From an uncultured Clostridium sp. (lineage in GTDB: Bacteria; Bacillota; Clostridia; TANB77; CAG-508): a stretch of 64,000 bases of DNA. This document shows, in pieces, positions 54,513-62,129 of the stretch. The notes beneath the pieces were generated by a model, which saw nothing but the letters and a program-made list of their open reading frames with translations, did not search any database and was not told where the DNA came from. Within the stretch, counting starts at the first letter, position 1. Each line of letters begins with the position of its first letter. Position numbers and translations under genes: made by a program. Where the stretch lies: positions 1 through 64,000 of the forward strand of contig CAKNPW010000003.1 in assembly GCA_930990555.1 (NCBI GenBank), in the 5' to 3' direction.

Positions 54513-55280
54513 TTAAACTTCATCTTCATTTGATTCTTCGTCAGAGTTTTCTTCTACATTAAACAATTCGTCTGTTTTTAATATTATGTCTGTTTTTATT
54601 TTAGTAATATCATCACTAGAATTTAAAATATTAGTATATTCTGATAATATATTGGAATCTTTTATGTATTGTAGGTATAAAGATATATCTTCTTTATTAA
54701 TTGCATTACTAATAATGTTTTTAAATTCATCTATAAATGTAAGTTTTTTATTGTTAAATATATCTTCAATTTCAAGTTGTTTTAAAATTTCATCTTTCAT
54801 AATTCCTTTCAATTTTAATACATCTGGAAATACCATACTTTTAATACCTTTGTTTACTAAAGATAATACTGTATTAGCTTTTAGGTTTATCTCTTTTTTT
54901 GTTTTATCATCTATTGAAACTAAAGCATTTTTTCTAAGAAAAGTATCAATAATATATTTATCAATTACAGGAAACATGTTTTGTATTAAAAATACATTTT
55001 CTTTTCCAGAAATTTTACCAAAAACGATAGTATCAACTTTTGGCTTTTTTATTCCTTTATTCTTTTGTTTTTGTATTTTATGATTATATATTTTTTTATA
55101 TTTTTCAACTCTACTAGAAATAGGAACAAACCAAAAGATTCTATTATTATTACTATCTTTGAAACAATAATAAGCTGGTCTTTTTGTTCCACTTTCTTTA
55201 TTTTGTAACAATTCTTTATCTTGTACTCTATCAAAATATAAATCTGAAATGAAATAAAAATATCCTTGTTGTATATTCAT
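54513..55280 (-). CDS. Type III toxin (CptN/ToxN-like endoribonuclease) with tailed extension
   Basis: 255 residues. The first 165 match ToxN/CptN-type RNases: GYFYFISDLYFDRV, TKRPAYYCFKDSNNNRIFWFVPISSRVEKYKKI, VDTIVFGKISGKENVFLIQNMFPVIDKYI. These cleave RNA and are held inactive by a repeat RNA antitoxin, which is present directly upstream. Typical members are about 165-180 residues; here an extra 85-residue helical extension ends DEESNEDEV, a Val-ending version of the shared tail. AGGAGG precedes ATG 55280. Roles may include stabilisation of the element, anti-phage defence or delivery to the recipient. Confidence 0.82.
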   Translation of the reverse strand: MNIQQGYFYFISDLYFDRVQDKELLQNKESGTKRPAYYCFKDSNNNRIFWFVPISSRVEKYKKIYNHKIQKQKNKGIKKPKVDTIVFGKISGKENVFLIQNMFPVIDKYIIDTFLRKNALVSIDDKTKKEINLKANTVLSLVNKGIKSMVFPDVLKLKGIMKDEILKQLEIEDIFNNKKLTFIDEFKNIISNAINKEDISLYLQYIKDSNILSEYTNILNSSDDITKIKTDIILKTDELFNVEENSDEESNEDEV

Positions 55281-55301
55281 TATTTCCTCCTAAATTAATT
55301 A

Positions 55302-55448
55302 AGGAGATTCTGGTCTAAAAAGAATCTCCTAAAAAACTATTTATTCACTAGCCCATTTATCAGTCGCAAGCATAGGTTGCGACATACCATTTATTCACTA
55401 GCCCATTTATTAGTCGCAAGCATAGGTTGCGACAGACCATTTATTACT
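55302..55448 (-). ncRNA. Type III antitoxin RNA (two 50-nt repeats) with terminator
   Basis: On the minus strand, two tandem 50-nt repeats (55440-55391 and 55390-55341) differ at only 2 positions, with a short lead-in of a third. Each holds a perfect 7-bp stem (GTCGCAA/TTGCGAC) that could form the pseudoknot typical of ToxI/CptI. Then comes a terminator hairpin (AGGAGATTC/GAATCTCCT, 55330-55302), then the toxin: the standard ToxIN order, in which limited read-through expresses the toxin. The toxin itself should cut the precursor into repeat units. Confidence 0.82.
55341..55440 (-). repeat. Tandem 50-nt repeats of the antitoxin RNA
   Basis: Two copies, 55341-55390 and 55391-55440, identical except for C/T and T/G changes. 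Too few and lacking spacers, so not CRISPR. Confidence 0.9.
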
Positions 55449-55454
55449 ATATTT

Positions 55455-55483
55455 AATATAGCACAAATCCATTTAAAAATCAA
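55455..55483 (-). promoter_or_regulatory. Promoter of the type III toxin-antitoxin locus
   Basis: Minus strand TTGATT (55483-55478), a 17-nt spacer and TATATT (55460-55455), with the RNA repeats starting just after. It is unlike the element-type promoters and likely constitutive. Confidence 0.7.
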
Positions 55484-55543
55484 TAGATTTACTATTATTT
55501 TATGCAATTTTTTTAAAATTAGTCATTAAAATATTTTAAATAT

Positions 55544-55816
55544 TTAGAGGTCATTTTCATCTTCATTTTCTAATTCATTTTTTAAATCTTCAAATACTTC
55601 ATCTGAATTTCTATATAAATCATCAACTGATGTTTCAAGCCATCTAATACAATAATCTGGAGTATAACTTTCATTAAATTGAGCATTTAACTGTTCTCGA
55701 ATTTGACTAGGAATAGAGTTCCATGTATTTTTTAAGGTTTCAATTTGTATTCGCATTTTTTCATAAGTATCTTCTAACTTATTTTTCATTTTTTCATCTA
55801 AATTAATATTACTCAT
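55544..55816 (-). CDS. Small cargo protein with acidic tail (90 residues)
   Basis: Helical protein of unknown family (MRIQIETLKNTWNSIPSQIREQLNAQFNESYTPDYCIRWLE) ending ELENEDENDL, the loosest of the eighteen tails. Its ATG overlaps the end of the 160-residue tailed gene and uses its tail DNA as ribosome site. Located directly before the toxin locus. Confidence 0.8.
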   Translation of the reverse strand: MSNINLDEKMKNKLEDTYEKMRIQIETLKNTWNSIPSQIREQLNAQFNESYTPDYCIRWLETSVDDLYRNSDEVFEDLKNELENEDENDL

Positions 55817-56295
55817 ATTTCATCTTCCTCCTCATTATCTTTTGAATCACTTTTTTGTAAATCAAAAAAATAATTAAATTTTGCATTTGCAACTTCTTCA
55901 TTTGATAGAGTTTCTTTTCCAATTACTTTTTCTTCTTTATTTAAAGAATCTGTTAAATATTTAAAAGTATGTTTTGCTTCGATATTACTTAAAGAAATTA
56001 CTTTTTTATTATTTAAATCACATAAAAATCCATCTACTTTATTTAAAGTATTTCCAATAAAAGTTGTCTTGAAAAAATATTCTTGCAATTTATTTATTAA
56101 TGCTATTTGATATATTTTGAAAGTTTTTGTTTCCTGCAAAATATTTATATCATTTAATTGTTCTTTCAACTCTTCTTTTAATTCCAAACTTAAATTATGT
56201 TTTTTAAAGAAATTATCAATAACAAATTCCTCTTTGTTTTTTAATGAATTAACAAAAGATTTAGCAACAATCATATTTTCTTTAATACTATCCAT
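55813..56295 (-). CDS. Cargo protein with acidic tail (160 residues)
   Basis: Helical protein (MIVAKSFVNSLKNKEEFVIDNFFKKHNLSLELKEELKEQL...) of unknown family ending DNEEEDEI. Weak ribosome site (GAAGG). Co-directional with the membrane and sortase genes upstream, so probably part of the 58-55.5 kb transcript under P7. Confidence 0.8.
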   Translation of the reverse strand: MDSIKENMIVAKSFVNSLKNKEEFVIDNFFKKHNLSLELKEELKEQLNDINILQETKTFKIYQIALINKLQEYFFKTTFIGNTLNKVDGFLCDLNNKKVISLSNIEAKHTFKYLTDSLNKEEKVIGKETLSNEEVANAKFNYFFDLQKSDSKDNEEEDEI

Positions 56296-56316
56296 ATATA
56301 GAAATACCTTCTTAAT

Positions 56317-57081
56317 TTACATTTGTAACTGGTCTATGTAATTCATTAAACTTCTCATCTTCAATTTTCCTTCTTCTGTTACCAAACCTGTAGTAATTTG
56401 TTTTGCTTCTTCATAATCTCTTATATCTTTAATTGCATTTGTATAAGTTTCTTGTACTTCTTTATTTGATGGATCTCCATTTCTTAAAGTGTTAAATAGA
56501 TTAGTAAAATAATTTAAAAGCTCTCCTTTTTGCATTTTAGCAAGTTTTGAATCTATTTTTTTATTTTCTTCTTTTTCAAATAATAAGTTTACTAAATCCT
56601 CTTCACTATTACTTGTTTTATCTTTTTCAATTTCTATATTTTCATTTTCCTGTACTTTTTTCTTTCTTCTTGCTTTTTTAGGTTTTTCTTCTATTATTGT
56701 TTCTTCTTTTAATTGTTGTTCTTTAATAGTTTCCAAATTGCTAATTTCATTTAGTAATTTTTGAATTTGTTCTTCTTGTTGTTTTATTACTTCATCTTTT
56801 TCGTTTATCTGTTTTTTAAAATTTGTATATTCAGTTTGATAATTTAAATTATTATCTTTAATTCTTGCTAAAAGTCCTTCTCTTTCATTTTTAATATATT
56901 TGTATATGTAATTTAACTTATCTGAATTTGCATTGGTAGTATTTGTATCTTCATTTAAACTATTTTCATATTCTTCTTCATCTTCTTCATAAAACTCATT
57001 TAATTCATTTCTTTGTTTTAAAACTTTAACTATTAAAATTATATTTATAATTACTGATAAAATTAATAAAATTTTAACCAT
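56317..57081 (-). CDS. Membrane-anchored coiled-coil protein (254 residues)
   Basis: One N-terminal membrane span (ILLILSVIINIILIVKVL), an acidic stretch, a long coiled coil (EKDEVIKQQEEQIQKLLNEISNLETIKEQQ), a very basic patch (KPKKARRKKK) and a C-terminal helical domain. The basic patch may bind DNA or acidic peptides. No family recognised. Between sortase and cargo genes. Confidence 0.78.
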   Translation of the reverse strand: MVKILLILSVIINIILIVKVLKQRNELNEFYEEDEEEYENSLNEDTNTTNANSDKLNYIYKYIKNEREGLLARIKDNNLNYQTEYTNFKKQINEKDEVIKQQEEQIQKLLNEISNLETIKEQQLKEETIIEEKPKKARRKKKVQENENIEIEKDKTSNSEEDLVNLLFEKEENKKIDSKLAKMQKGELLNYFTNLFNTLRNGDPSNKEVQETYTNAIKDIRDYEEAKQITTGLVTEEGKLKMRSLMNYIDQLQM

Positions 57082-57538
57082 TTATATTTACTCCTCTCTT
57101 CATATTTATAACATTTATGAAAAATTTATTATCTAATTTTTCTCTTAAATATTGAGTTAATTTAACACCTTTAATTATAAATTCTGTAGAAGTACAAAAT
57201 TTATCTACATTAATCTTTTCGTATTTATCATTTAAATTATTAAAATAATATATTGTATCTTCTATTTTCCCAATATATAATCTTTCTTCTTTATCTTGAA
57301 AAAAAACATCTCCTTTATTATCAATTATTACTTTTTCTGGATTCACATTAAAAAATTTATTGTCTACACAAATACATAAATCTTTCCATAAATTTTTATA
57401 TGTAAATGTATCTAATAAGTTAATTTCATTCTTAGAAAGATATTCTTTTCCTTCTAAAGCTTCTTTTTCTTCTTCTTTATTTTCAAAATTTTCTAAGAGT
57501 TTTTGAAATATATCTTTCAATTTTTCCTTTAAATTCAT
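57074..57538 (-). CDS. Unknown protein, 154 residues
   Basis: Helical start (LKDIFQKLLENFENKEEEKEALEGKEYL) then beta strands (KVIIDNKGDVFFQDKEERLYIGKIEDTIYYF); no membrane span, no tail. It overlaps the coiled-coil gene by 8 nt and the sortase gene by 4 nt, so all three are coupled. Function unknown. Confidence 0.75.
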   Translation of the reverse strand: MNLKEKLKDIFQKLLENFENKEEEKEALEGKEYLSKNEINLLDTFTYKNLWKDLCICVDNKFFNVNPEKVIIDNKGDVFFQDKEERLYIGKIEDTIYYFNNLNDKYEKINVDKFCTSTEFIIKGVKLTQYLREKLDNKFFINVINMKRGVNING

Positions 57539-58158
57539 TCTGTTATTTCATCTCCTACAACACATAATCTAAGATTTCCTTTATTTTTAACGCAAGTTAT
57601 TAATGTAATTTTATTTTCAGGAGTATTTTCAATTACATATACATCTTTATCTTTAATTGTTTTTACTTCTGATACCTTATATTTTTTAGTTTGATATTTA
57701 GTTTGATATGTAATTTCATCACCTTGTCTTACTTTATCTAAATTTTCAAAATAATTTTTTTCATATCCTCTATTATGACCAGCAATAGCAACATTTCCTT
57801 CAAGATAGGCTGAATCTGTAAAATGTCCTAAATAGTTATTTAATGTATCCATATCCGTACCTTCTTTAACTGGAGCATTTGTAAGTGAAATAGAAGGAAT
57901 TGTTAAATATGCAATTACTCCCTGTTCTTCTTCTTGATTATCATCTGCTGTATTTGTTATACTCATTGTATTAGTATCAATAATAGATTCATCTTTATCT
58001 TTATTGTTAAAACAATTTACTAATAAAACACTCATAATAGTAATAGCTATGATTATTAATAAAATAGATATTGAAACAATGATTTTCTTCTTCTTTGATA
58101 ATTTTCCTTTTTCATTTTTCTCTTTCTCTTTTTTCTCTTTCTCTTTTTTCTTAAACAA
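57535..58158 (-). CDS. Sortase
   Basis: 207 residues: basic N-terminus, membrane span (about 26-48) and extracellular catalytic domain. Catalytic residues: His128 in AIAGHNRG, Cys189 in ITLITCV, Arg197 in NLRLCVVG. Transpeptidase that joins LPxTG-type proteins to the wall or to pilins; the obvious substrates are the two LPKTGF adhesins of the element. Subclass not certain. TTG start 58158 is supported by GGAGG 9 nt upstream. First gene of the P7 transcript. Confidence 0.88.
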   Translation of the reverse strand: MFKKKEKEKKEKEKNEKGKLSKKKKIIVSISILLIIIAITIMSVLLVNCFNNKDKDESIIDTNTMSITNTADDNQEEEQGVIAYLTIPSISLTNAPVKEGTDMDTLNNYLGHFTDSAYLEGNVAIAGHNRGYEKNYFENLDKVRQGDEITYQTKYQTKKYKVSEVKTIKDKDVYVIENTPENKITLITCVKNKGNLRLCVVGDEITE

Positions 58159-58198
58159 TTACAAAAACCTCCTTTTCTTTCTTAATTACAATAAAAAA

Positions 58199-58252
58199 AT
58201 TATAGTATAAAAAGTTAGTAATTTTTGGTAAAAATATTTCAAAAATATTGCA
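58199..58252 (-). promoter_or_regulatory. Element-type promoter P7 (sortase operon)
   Basis: Two repeats (TGCAATATTTT then TGAAATATTTT on minus), 25 bp, then TATAAT (58204-58199). The palindrome is missing: its place is taken by the 3' end of the upstream gene, showing the palindrome is not essential to the core. Confidence 0.7.
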
Positions 58253-58257
58253 TTATT

Positions 58258-58533
58258 TTATTTAAAAATATGTATATTGTTTAGAAAGATTTCTCTTGTA
58301 TTTTCATTAATTAATACTGTGATACCTATAGTTACAAGAACTCCAATTAAAATAAAGAATATTATTTTAATTAAAGTTTTAATTAATCTAGTAAAGAACT
58401 TTAAAATCTTTTCAATTTTTGATTGTTTATTAATAATAATTTTTTCGTTGTTATTTAAGTTTAGATTTTTCTTTACTGCTTCAACCTCTTTTTTTATTTT
58501 TAATTTTTCTGCTACACTTTGTTTTTCTTTCAT
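58258..58533 (-). CDS. Small coiled-coil membrane protein (91 residues)
   Basis: A Lys/Glu-rich helical front half and one long membrane span (LIKTLIKIIFFILIGVLVTIGITVLI), so a C-terminally anchored protein. Overlaps the end of the ATPase gene by ATGA. Could anchor the TadZ-like ATPase at the membrane. No family recognised. Confidence 0.78.
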   Translation of the reverse strand: MKEKQSVAEKLKIKKEVEAVKKNLNLNNNEKIIINKQSKIEKILKFFTRLIKTLIKIIFFILIGVLVTIGITVLINENTREIFLNNIHIFK

Positions 58534-59720
58534 TTTTTATCACCCTTTTTTCCAAATAAATTAAATTTAAATTTTTTCTTTTTTTCTTTTATTTCTGTAT
58601 TTTGTAAATAAGGTGTAAATAATTTTTCAAATATATTGGTATTACTGTTTAATTTAAATGGATTAGGAGTATTATCAATAAAGAAAGTTTTATTACTCCA
58701 TTCTTCGCCAATACTTTCTTTGAAATTTTGTCTTTCTTCTAACTCTGTAAAATTAATTAAAAGAAATGTATTTACATCTTGGTTGAGTACCATCAAGGCA
58801 TTTATTAAATTGTCTGTTTCCCATGATTTTGAACCAGAAACCAAGATTTTTAAATCAGATTTTACAAAAGAATTTTTCTCAATTTCAGTCATTTCATTAT
58901 AATTTCCGTAATCATATACATAAAAGTCAAACTGTGTTGCTTGTATTCTTGCTAGTGTTTCAGAATTTGGCTTTTGATAATAGTTTATTCTGTTAATAGT
59001 AATCTTTCCTTCTTCTTCATTTACTGCTGATTCTTTATAGTTTTCTAAACTTTTTATTGAATTATGATTATTATTTTCGATATAGCAAGCTGTAGTATTA
59101 GGTATTTGATTCAACCAATTTACTAAGTTTATTGCTACAGTAGTTGCTCCTAAATGCCTTTCGGTACTTGCTATACCGATAGATATATTTGTTTTTACTT
59201 TAATAAAGTTATTTTTTATTACTTTTGTATTTTGATTTATATTTATTGTGGCTTCATCTACTCTAAAAGCCATTGTGTCAGAATAAGTCATACCTCCAGT
59301 TATGGCTTTCTTTAATAAGCTTTTTGCTAAATTATCATCTCCTGGTGTGATACAATTATATATTCCAAGTTTAATAATGTCAGAAATTAATACATTTCCT
59401 TTCTTGACTCCTTGATCAACTACAATTATTTTACAAGTTTCTTTTTGAAGAAGTAATTTTAGCATACTTAATATTTCATCATCTTTAGAAGAGCCTTTAA
59501 AAGCTTTAAGAACAATTACAAAATAATCTATACCATTTAAATTCTGTAATGTTCCAGAAAAGAAATTCGTAACATTATAAATATTGATAAAACGTTGAGA
59601 TAAAATAATCTTTTTTTCGTTCATTACTTCTTCTAGCCAATTTTCCTGTTCGGAAGATACATAAATATATTTTTCCCTTTTTTCAATTATTGCTTGACCA
59701 TGTTCATCACGTTCAATCAT
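58530..59720 (-). CDS. TadZ/CpaE-like ATPase-fold protein
   Basis: 396 residues. The N-terminal 140 residues look like a degenerate receiver domain, followed by a ParA/MinD-type domain starting SIGIASTERHLGATTVAINLVNWL: a deviant Walker A in which the signature lysines are replaced (ERHLGATT). FYVYDYGNY is the Walker A' region and DLKILVSGSKSW follows. TadZ/CpaE proteins localise secretion or pilus machines to poles. Here it may place the mating apparatus. The missing lysine suggests weak or no ATP hydrolysis. AAAGGAG precedes the ATG. Confidence 0.75.
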   Translation of the reverse strand: MIERDEHGQAIIEKREKYIYVSSEQENWLEEVMNEKKIILSQRFINIYNVTNFFSGTLQNLNGIDYFVIVLKAFKGSSKDDEILSMLKLLLQKETCKIIVVDQGVKKGNVLISDIIKLGIYNCITPGDDNLAKSLLKKAITGGMTYSDTMAFRVDEATININQNTKVIKNNFIKVKTNISIGIASTERHLGATTVAINLVNWLNQIPNTTACYIENNNHNSIKSLENYKESAVNEEEGKITINRINYYQKPNSETLARIQATQFDFYVYDYGNYNEMTEIEKNSFVKSDLKILVSGSKSWETDNLINALMVLNQDVNTFLLINFTELEERQNFKESIGEEWSNKTFFIDNTPNPFKLNSNTNIFEKLFTPYLQNTEIKEKKKKFKFNLFGKKGDKK

Positions 59721-59743
59721 TTTAAATCTGCTCCTTTCTTAAC

Positions 59744-61456
59744 TTATCTATCAAATCCCCAGTCAAAACCAGATGAATTACGCATTTTTTTAATCCATTC
59801 TCTTTTAGCTTCTTTTGACATATTTTTAAAACTTTCTTTAAGTCTTTCATTTCTTGCTCGATTTACAGTATTTTCTTCATCTAACGTAGAAAATACTGAT
59901 TTAATTAAATTCTTCATTTCATTTCTTTTTTCATAATCTATCTGACTTTGTTTCCTATTTATTTCATATTCTGCTTTTTTATTTTCATATTCTTCTTGCC
60001 TTTTTTTCCAATTTTCTTCTTTTACTTCACTTTTAGTATTTTTTATAAATTGTAAAATTTGATTTCCTATCTTAGAATACATAGTATCTTTAGCTCTTTG
60101 TTTTACTCTTTCATAATCAGTAGAATTTTCTATATCTGCTAAATATTTACTTGCTTCTATCTCGGAATTAATATATTCATAAAACATTTCTTTACATTCC
60201 ATTGAAGTATTTAAAATTAATTTAGAAATATCATCTATTGCCTGCTTTACTTCTGGTGTTTGATATTGATATTTAAATCCTTTTTCAAAATTATTTGTAA
60301 TATTTTTTAAATTTTGAAGTTTAGATGATATTATTTCAAAATTTTCTTCTTTAAATTTATAATCTAAAATCCTTTCTGGTATTTCTTCTGGCATAACTTC
60401 TTTTAAAAGATTACTAATTTTTAAATCCTCTTCTGTTTTTGTTTTTATTATTTTTTCAAGTTCATAACTATTTTTTGCAATACCTATTTCTTTAAAATCT
60501 TTTAAAAATGAAGCTGTATCAGATAGAGTATTTTCCTTATATAAAATTCCTTTTTTTCCATTGTTTTTAAATTCTAATTTATCTTTATACCATTTCTTTA
60601 TGTTATTAAATTTTCTTGTTTCATACCATTTTCTAACCTTTTTTATCTCTGTAAAATTATTTGGATTCTCTTTATCGTATAAATATATTTTTTGTCCTAT
60701 TTTTAAATTTTGGGTTAAATCTTTAATAAAATTTTCTTCTTTTGATGTGTCTACTACGTTTAATTCAAGATTTTTTATATTTAAGCTTTCTGTTAAATTT
60801 CTTTTATATCTTTCTAATTCATCTTTTGCTAAAATTGATATTTCTTTTTTTGAAACATTTTTTATGTTGTATAATTCTTGTAATTTATTAGAAAATATTT
60901 CTTTAGCAAATTCTTTCCTAATATTTTTATAATTTATAAATGGCTTTTTAGTTGTATTCTCATAATCTTTATTATTCCAAAAATCAATATGAACATGAGG
61001 GTGTCCTTCTTTTGCATGAAAAGAAGCCACAAACTCAAAATTTTCTATTGGAATTTCTGGTTTGACAGATTTTCTTATTTCTTCTATTTTATGTTCAACA
61101 AGTTCTTTAAATTTTTCTCTAGTATTATATTGTTGCTCTAATGCGTCATCACCCTCTAAACTTATAATTGTTTTGAAAACATCACCATCATTTTTTGTAA
61201 TCTCCCCTACTCTTTTTCTAATATCACTTAAAGACATTTTTTCGACATCAAGAGGAATACCTTTTTTATCATATATAGTTCCAAATAGTGCATGTTCACT
61301 ATATTCATTTTTAACAGCTTCTGCTTTTGTAGCAATGTAATCAATATGACATCTATCAATATGTGCTTGTAATCTATTATCTTTTGCTTGGTTAGTTCGC
61401 TTACTGTATATTTCTTGTTTATTAATCCATTTGAATACAACTGGAGCATTATTCAT
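59744..61456 (-). CDS. Relaxase, MobP3/MOBP-like
   Basis: About 570 residues. Nicks and binds the DNA at oriT and pilots it into the recipient. The metal site is HAKEGHPHVHIDFW (HxHxH at about 152-156), and the region around FVASF and FINYKNIRKEFAKEIF fits MobP-type relaxases of Firmicutes; the catalytic Tyr in the N-terminal part is probably Tyr17 or Tyr40. The C-terminal 300 residues are helical. ATG 61456 overlaps the stop of the upstream zinc-ribbon gene. A candidate oriT with an RP4-like nic is 700 nt upstream. Confidence 0.9.
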   Translation of the reverse strand: MNNAPVVFKWINKQEIYSKRTNQAKDNRLQAHIDRCHIDYIATKAEAVKNEYSEHALFGTIYDKKGIPLDVEKMSLSDIRKRVGEITKNDGDVFKTIISLEGDDALEQQYNTREKFKELVEHKIEEIRKSVKPEIPIENFEFVASFHAKEGHPHVHIDFWNNKDYENTTKKPFINYKNIRKEFAKEIFSNKLQELYNIKNVSKKEISILAKDELERYKRNLTESLNIKNLELNVVDTSKEENFIKDLTQNLKIGQKIYLYDKENPNNFTEIKKVRKWYETRKFNNIKKWYKDKLEFKNNGKKGILYKENTLSDTASFLKDFKEIGIAKNSYELEKIIKTKTEEDLKISNLLKEVMPEEIPERILDYKFKEENFEIISSKLQNLKNITNNFEKGFKYQYQTPEVKQAIDDISKLILNTSMECKEMFYEYINSEIEASKYLADIENSTDYERVKQRAKDTMYSKIGNQILQFIKNTKSEVKEENWKKRQEEYENKKAEYEINRKQSQIDYEKRNEMKNLIKSVFSTLDEENTVNRARNERLKESFKNMSKEAKREWIKKMRNSSGFDWGFDR

Positions 61457-61625
61457 TTGCAACACTTCTTTCTAATTTTTCGCCATTTAAATTTATAACT
61501 TTTATCTTGCCTTGTGCGATATATGTATCTAAACATATATCACAGTAGTTTTTATTATCTTTTTTATCATAAAAATATACATTAAGTGGATCTATCTTAT
61601 CTCCACAAAAACTACAAAATTTCAT
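61449..61625 (-). CDS. Zinc-ribbon microprotein (58 residues)
   Basis: From ATG 61625 to TAA 61449. CSFCGDK near the start and YCDICLDTYI form two CxxC pairs for a single zinc; the rest is basic (QGKIKVINLNGEKLERSV). It lies between the MobC-like and relaxase genes, overlaps the relaxase start and follows the previous gene by 4 nt, so it is an intact member of the mobilisation operon and may be part of the relaxosome. Confidence 0.72.
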   Translation of the reverse strand: MKFCSFCGDKIDPLNVYFYDKKDNKNYCDICLDTYIAQGKIKVINLNGEKLERSVANE

Positions 61626-61629
61626 ATTA

Positions 61630-62103
61630 CTAAATTTCTCCTTTATCCAAATTTGCTAATTTTTCAAAATCAGTTTTTATGTCATAATTTTTAATTGCTT
61701 TATAACCTATTGCGTTTGCTTCCTTAATTGCATTTCTCATAAATTCTTTTTCATCATCAGAATTGAATAAAACTGACAAAATTTTTGCTTGTAAGTAAGA
61801 GTTAGATAAATTGTTTTTTAGTCCTTTTACTTCTAATGCAATTTGTCTTTCAAATTTACTATTCAATTCTTGTCTTATTACATTTCTTAAAATTTCCGTA
61901 ATCATAGTAATATTATCTTTATTTGCTTGCACACTAAAATATTCTTTGAGAATATTGTTCATTGTTTCTGAAAAAGATGTATATTGTTTTTCGGATTGAT
62001 AATTTATTAATGTTTTATTTAATTTATCTGAAACGTAAAAAGTTTTTTGTGTTGCTTTAGCTTTTTTATATTTTGTTACTTTTTGTTCCTTTTTCTCTTC
62101 CAT
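61630..62103 (-). CDS. MobC-like relaxosome accessory protein (157 residues)
   Basis: A basic N-terminus, TQKTFYVSDKLNKTLINYQ followed by SFSETMNNILKEYF, fits a ribbon-helix-helix DNA-binding domain, then a long helical tail region. Together with its place directly after the presumed oriT and before the relaxase, this suggests a relaxosome accessory protein that opens or bends oriT DNA. ATG 62103 follows GGGAGG; extending to 62160 would run into the oriT. Confidence 0.75.
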   Translation of the reverse strand: MEEKKEQKVTKYKKAKATQKTFYVSDKLNKTLINYQSEKQYTSFSETMNNILKEYFSVQANKDNITMITEILRNVIRQELNSKFERQIALEVKGLKNNLSNSYLQAKILSVLFNSDDEKEFMRNAIKEANAIGYKAIKNYDIKTDFEKLANLDKGEI

Positions 62104-62129
62104 TACATTTTTACCTCCCAATTTTTCTA

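Noticed and set aside
55341-55440. Two tandem 50-nt repeats that could look like a tiny CRISPR array
   Set aside because: There are no spacers between the copies, no cas genes nearby, and a ToxN/CptN-type toxin follows a terminator. A type III antitoxin RNA fits fully.
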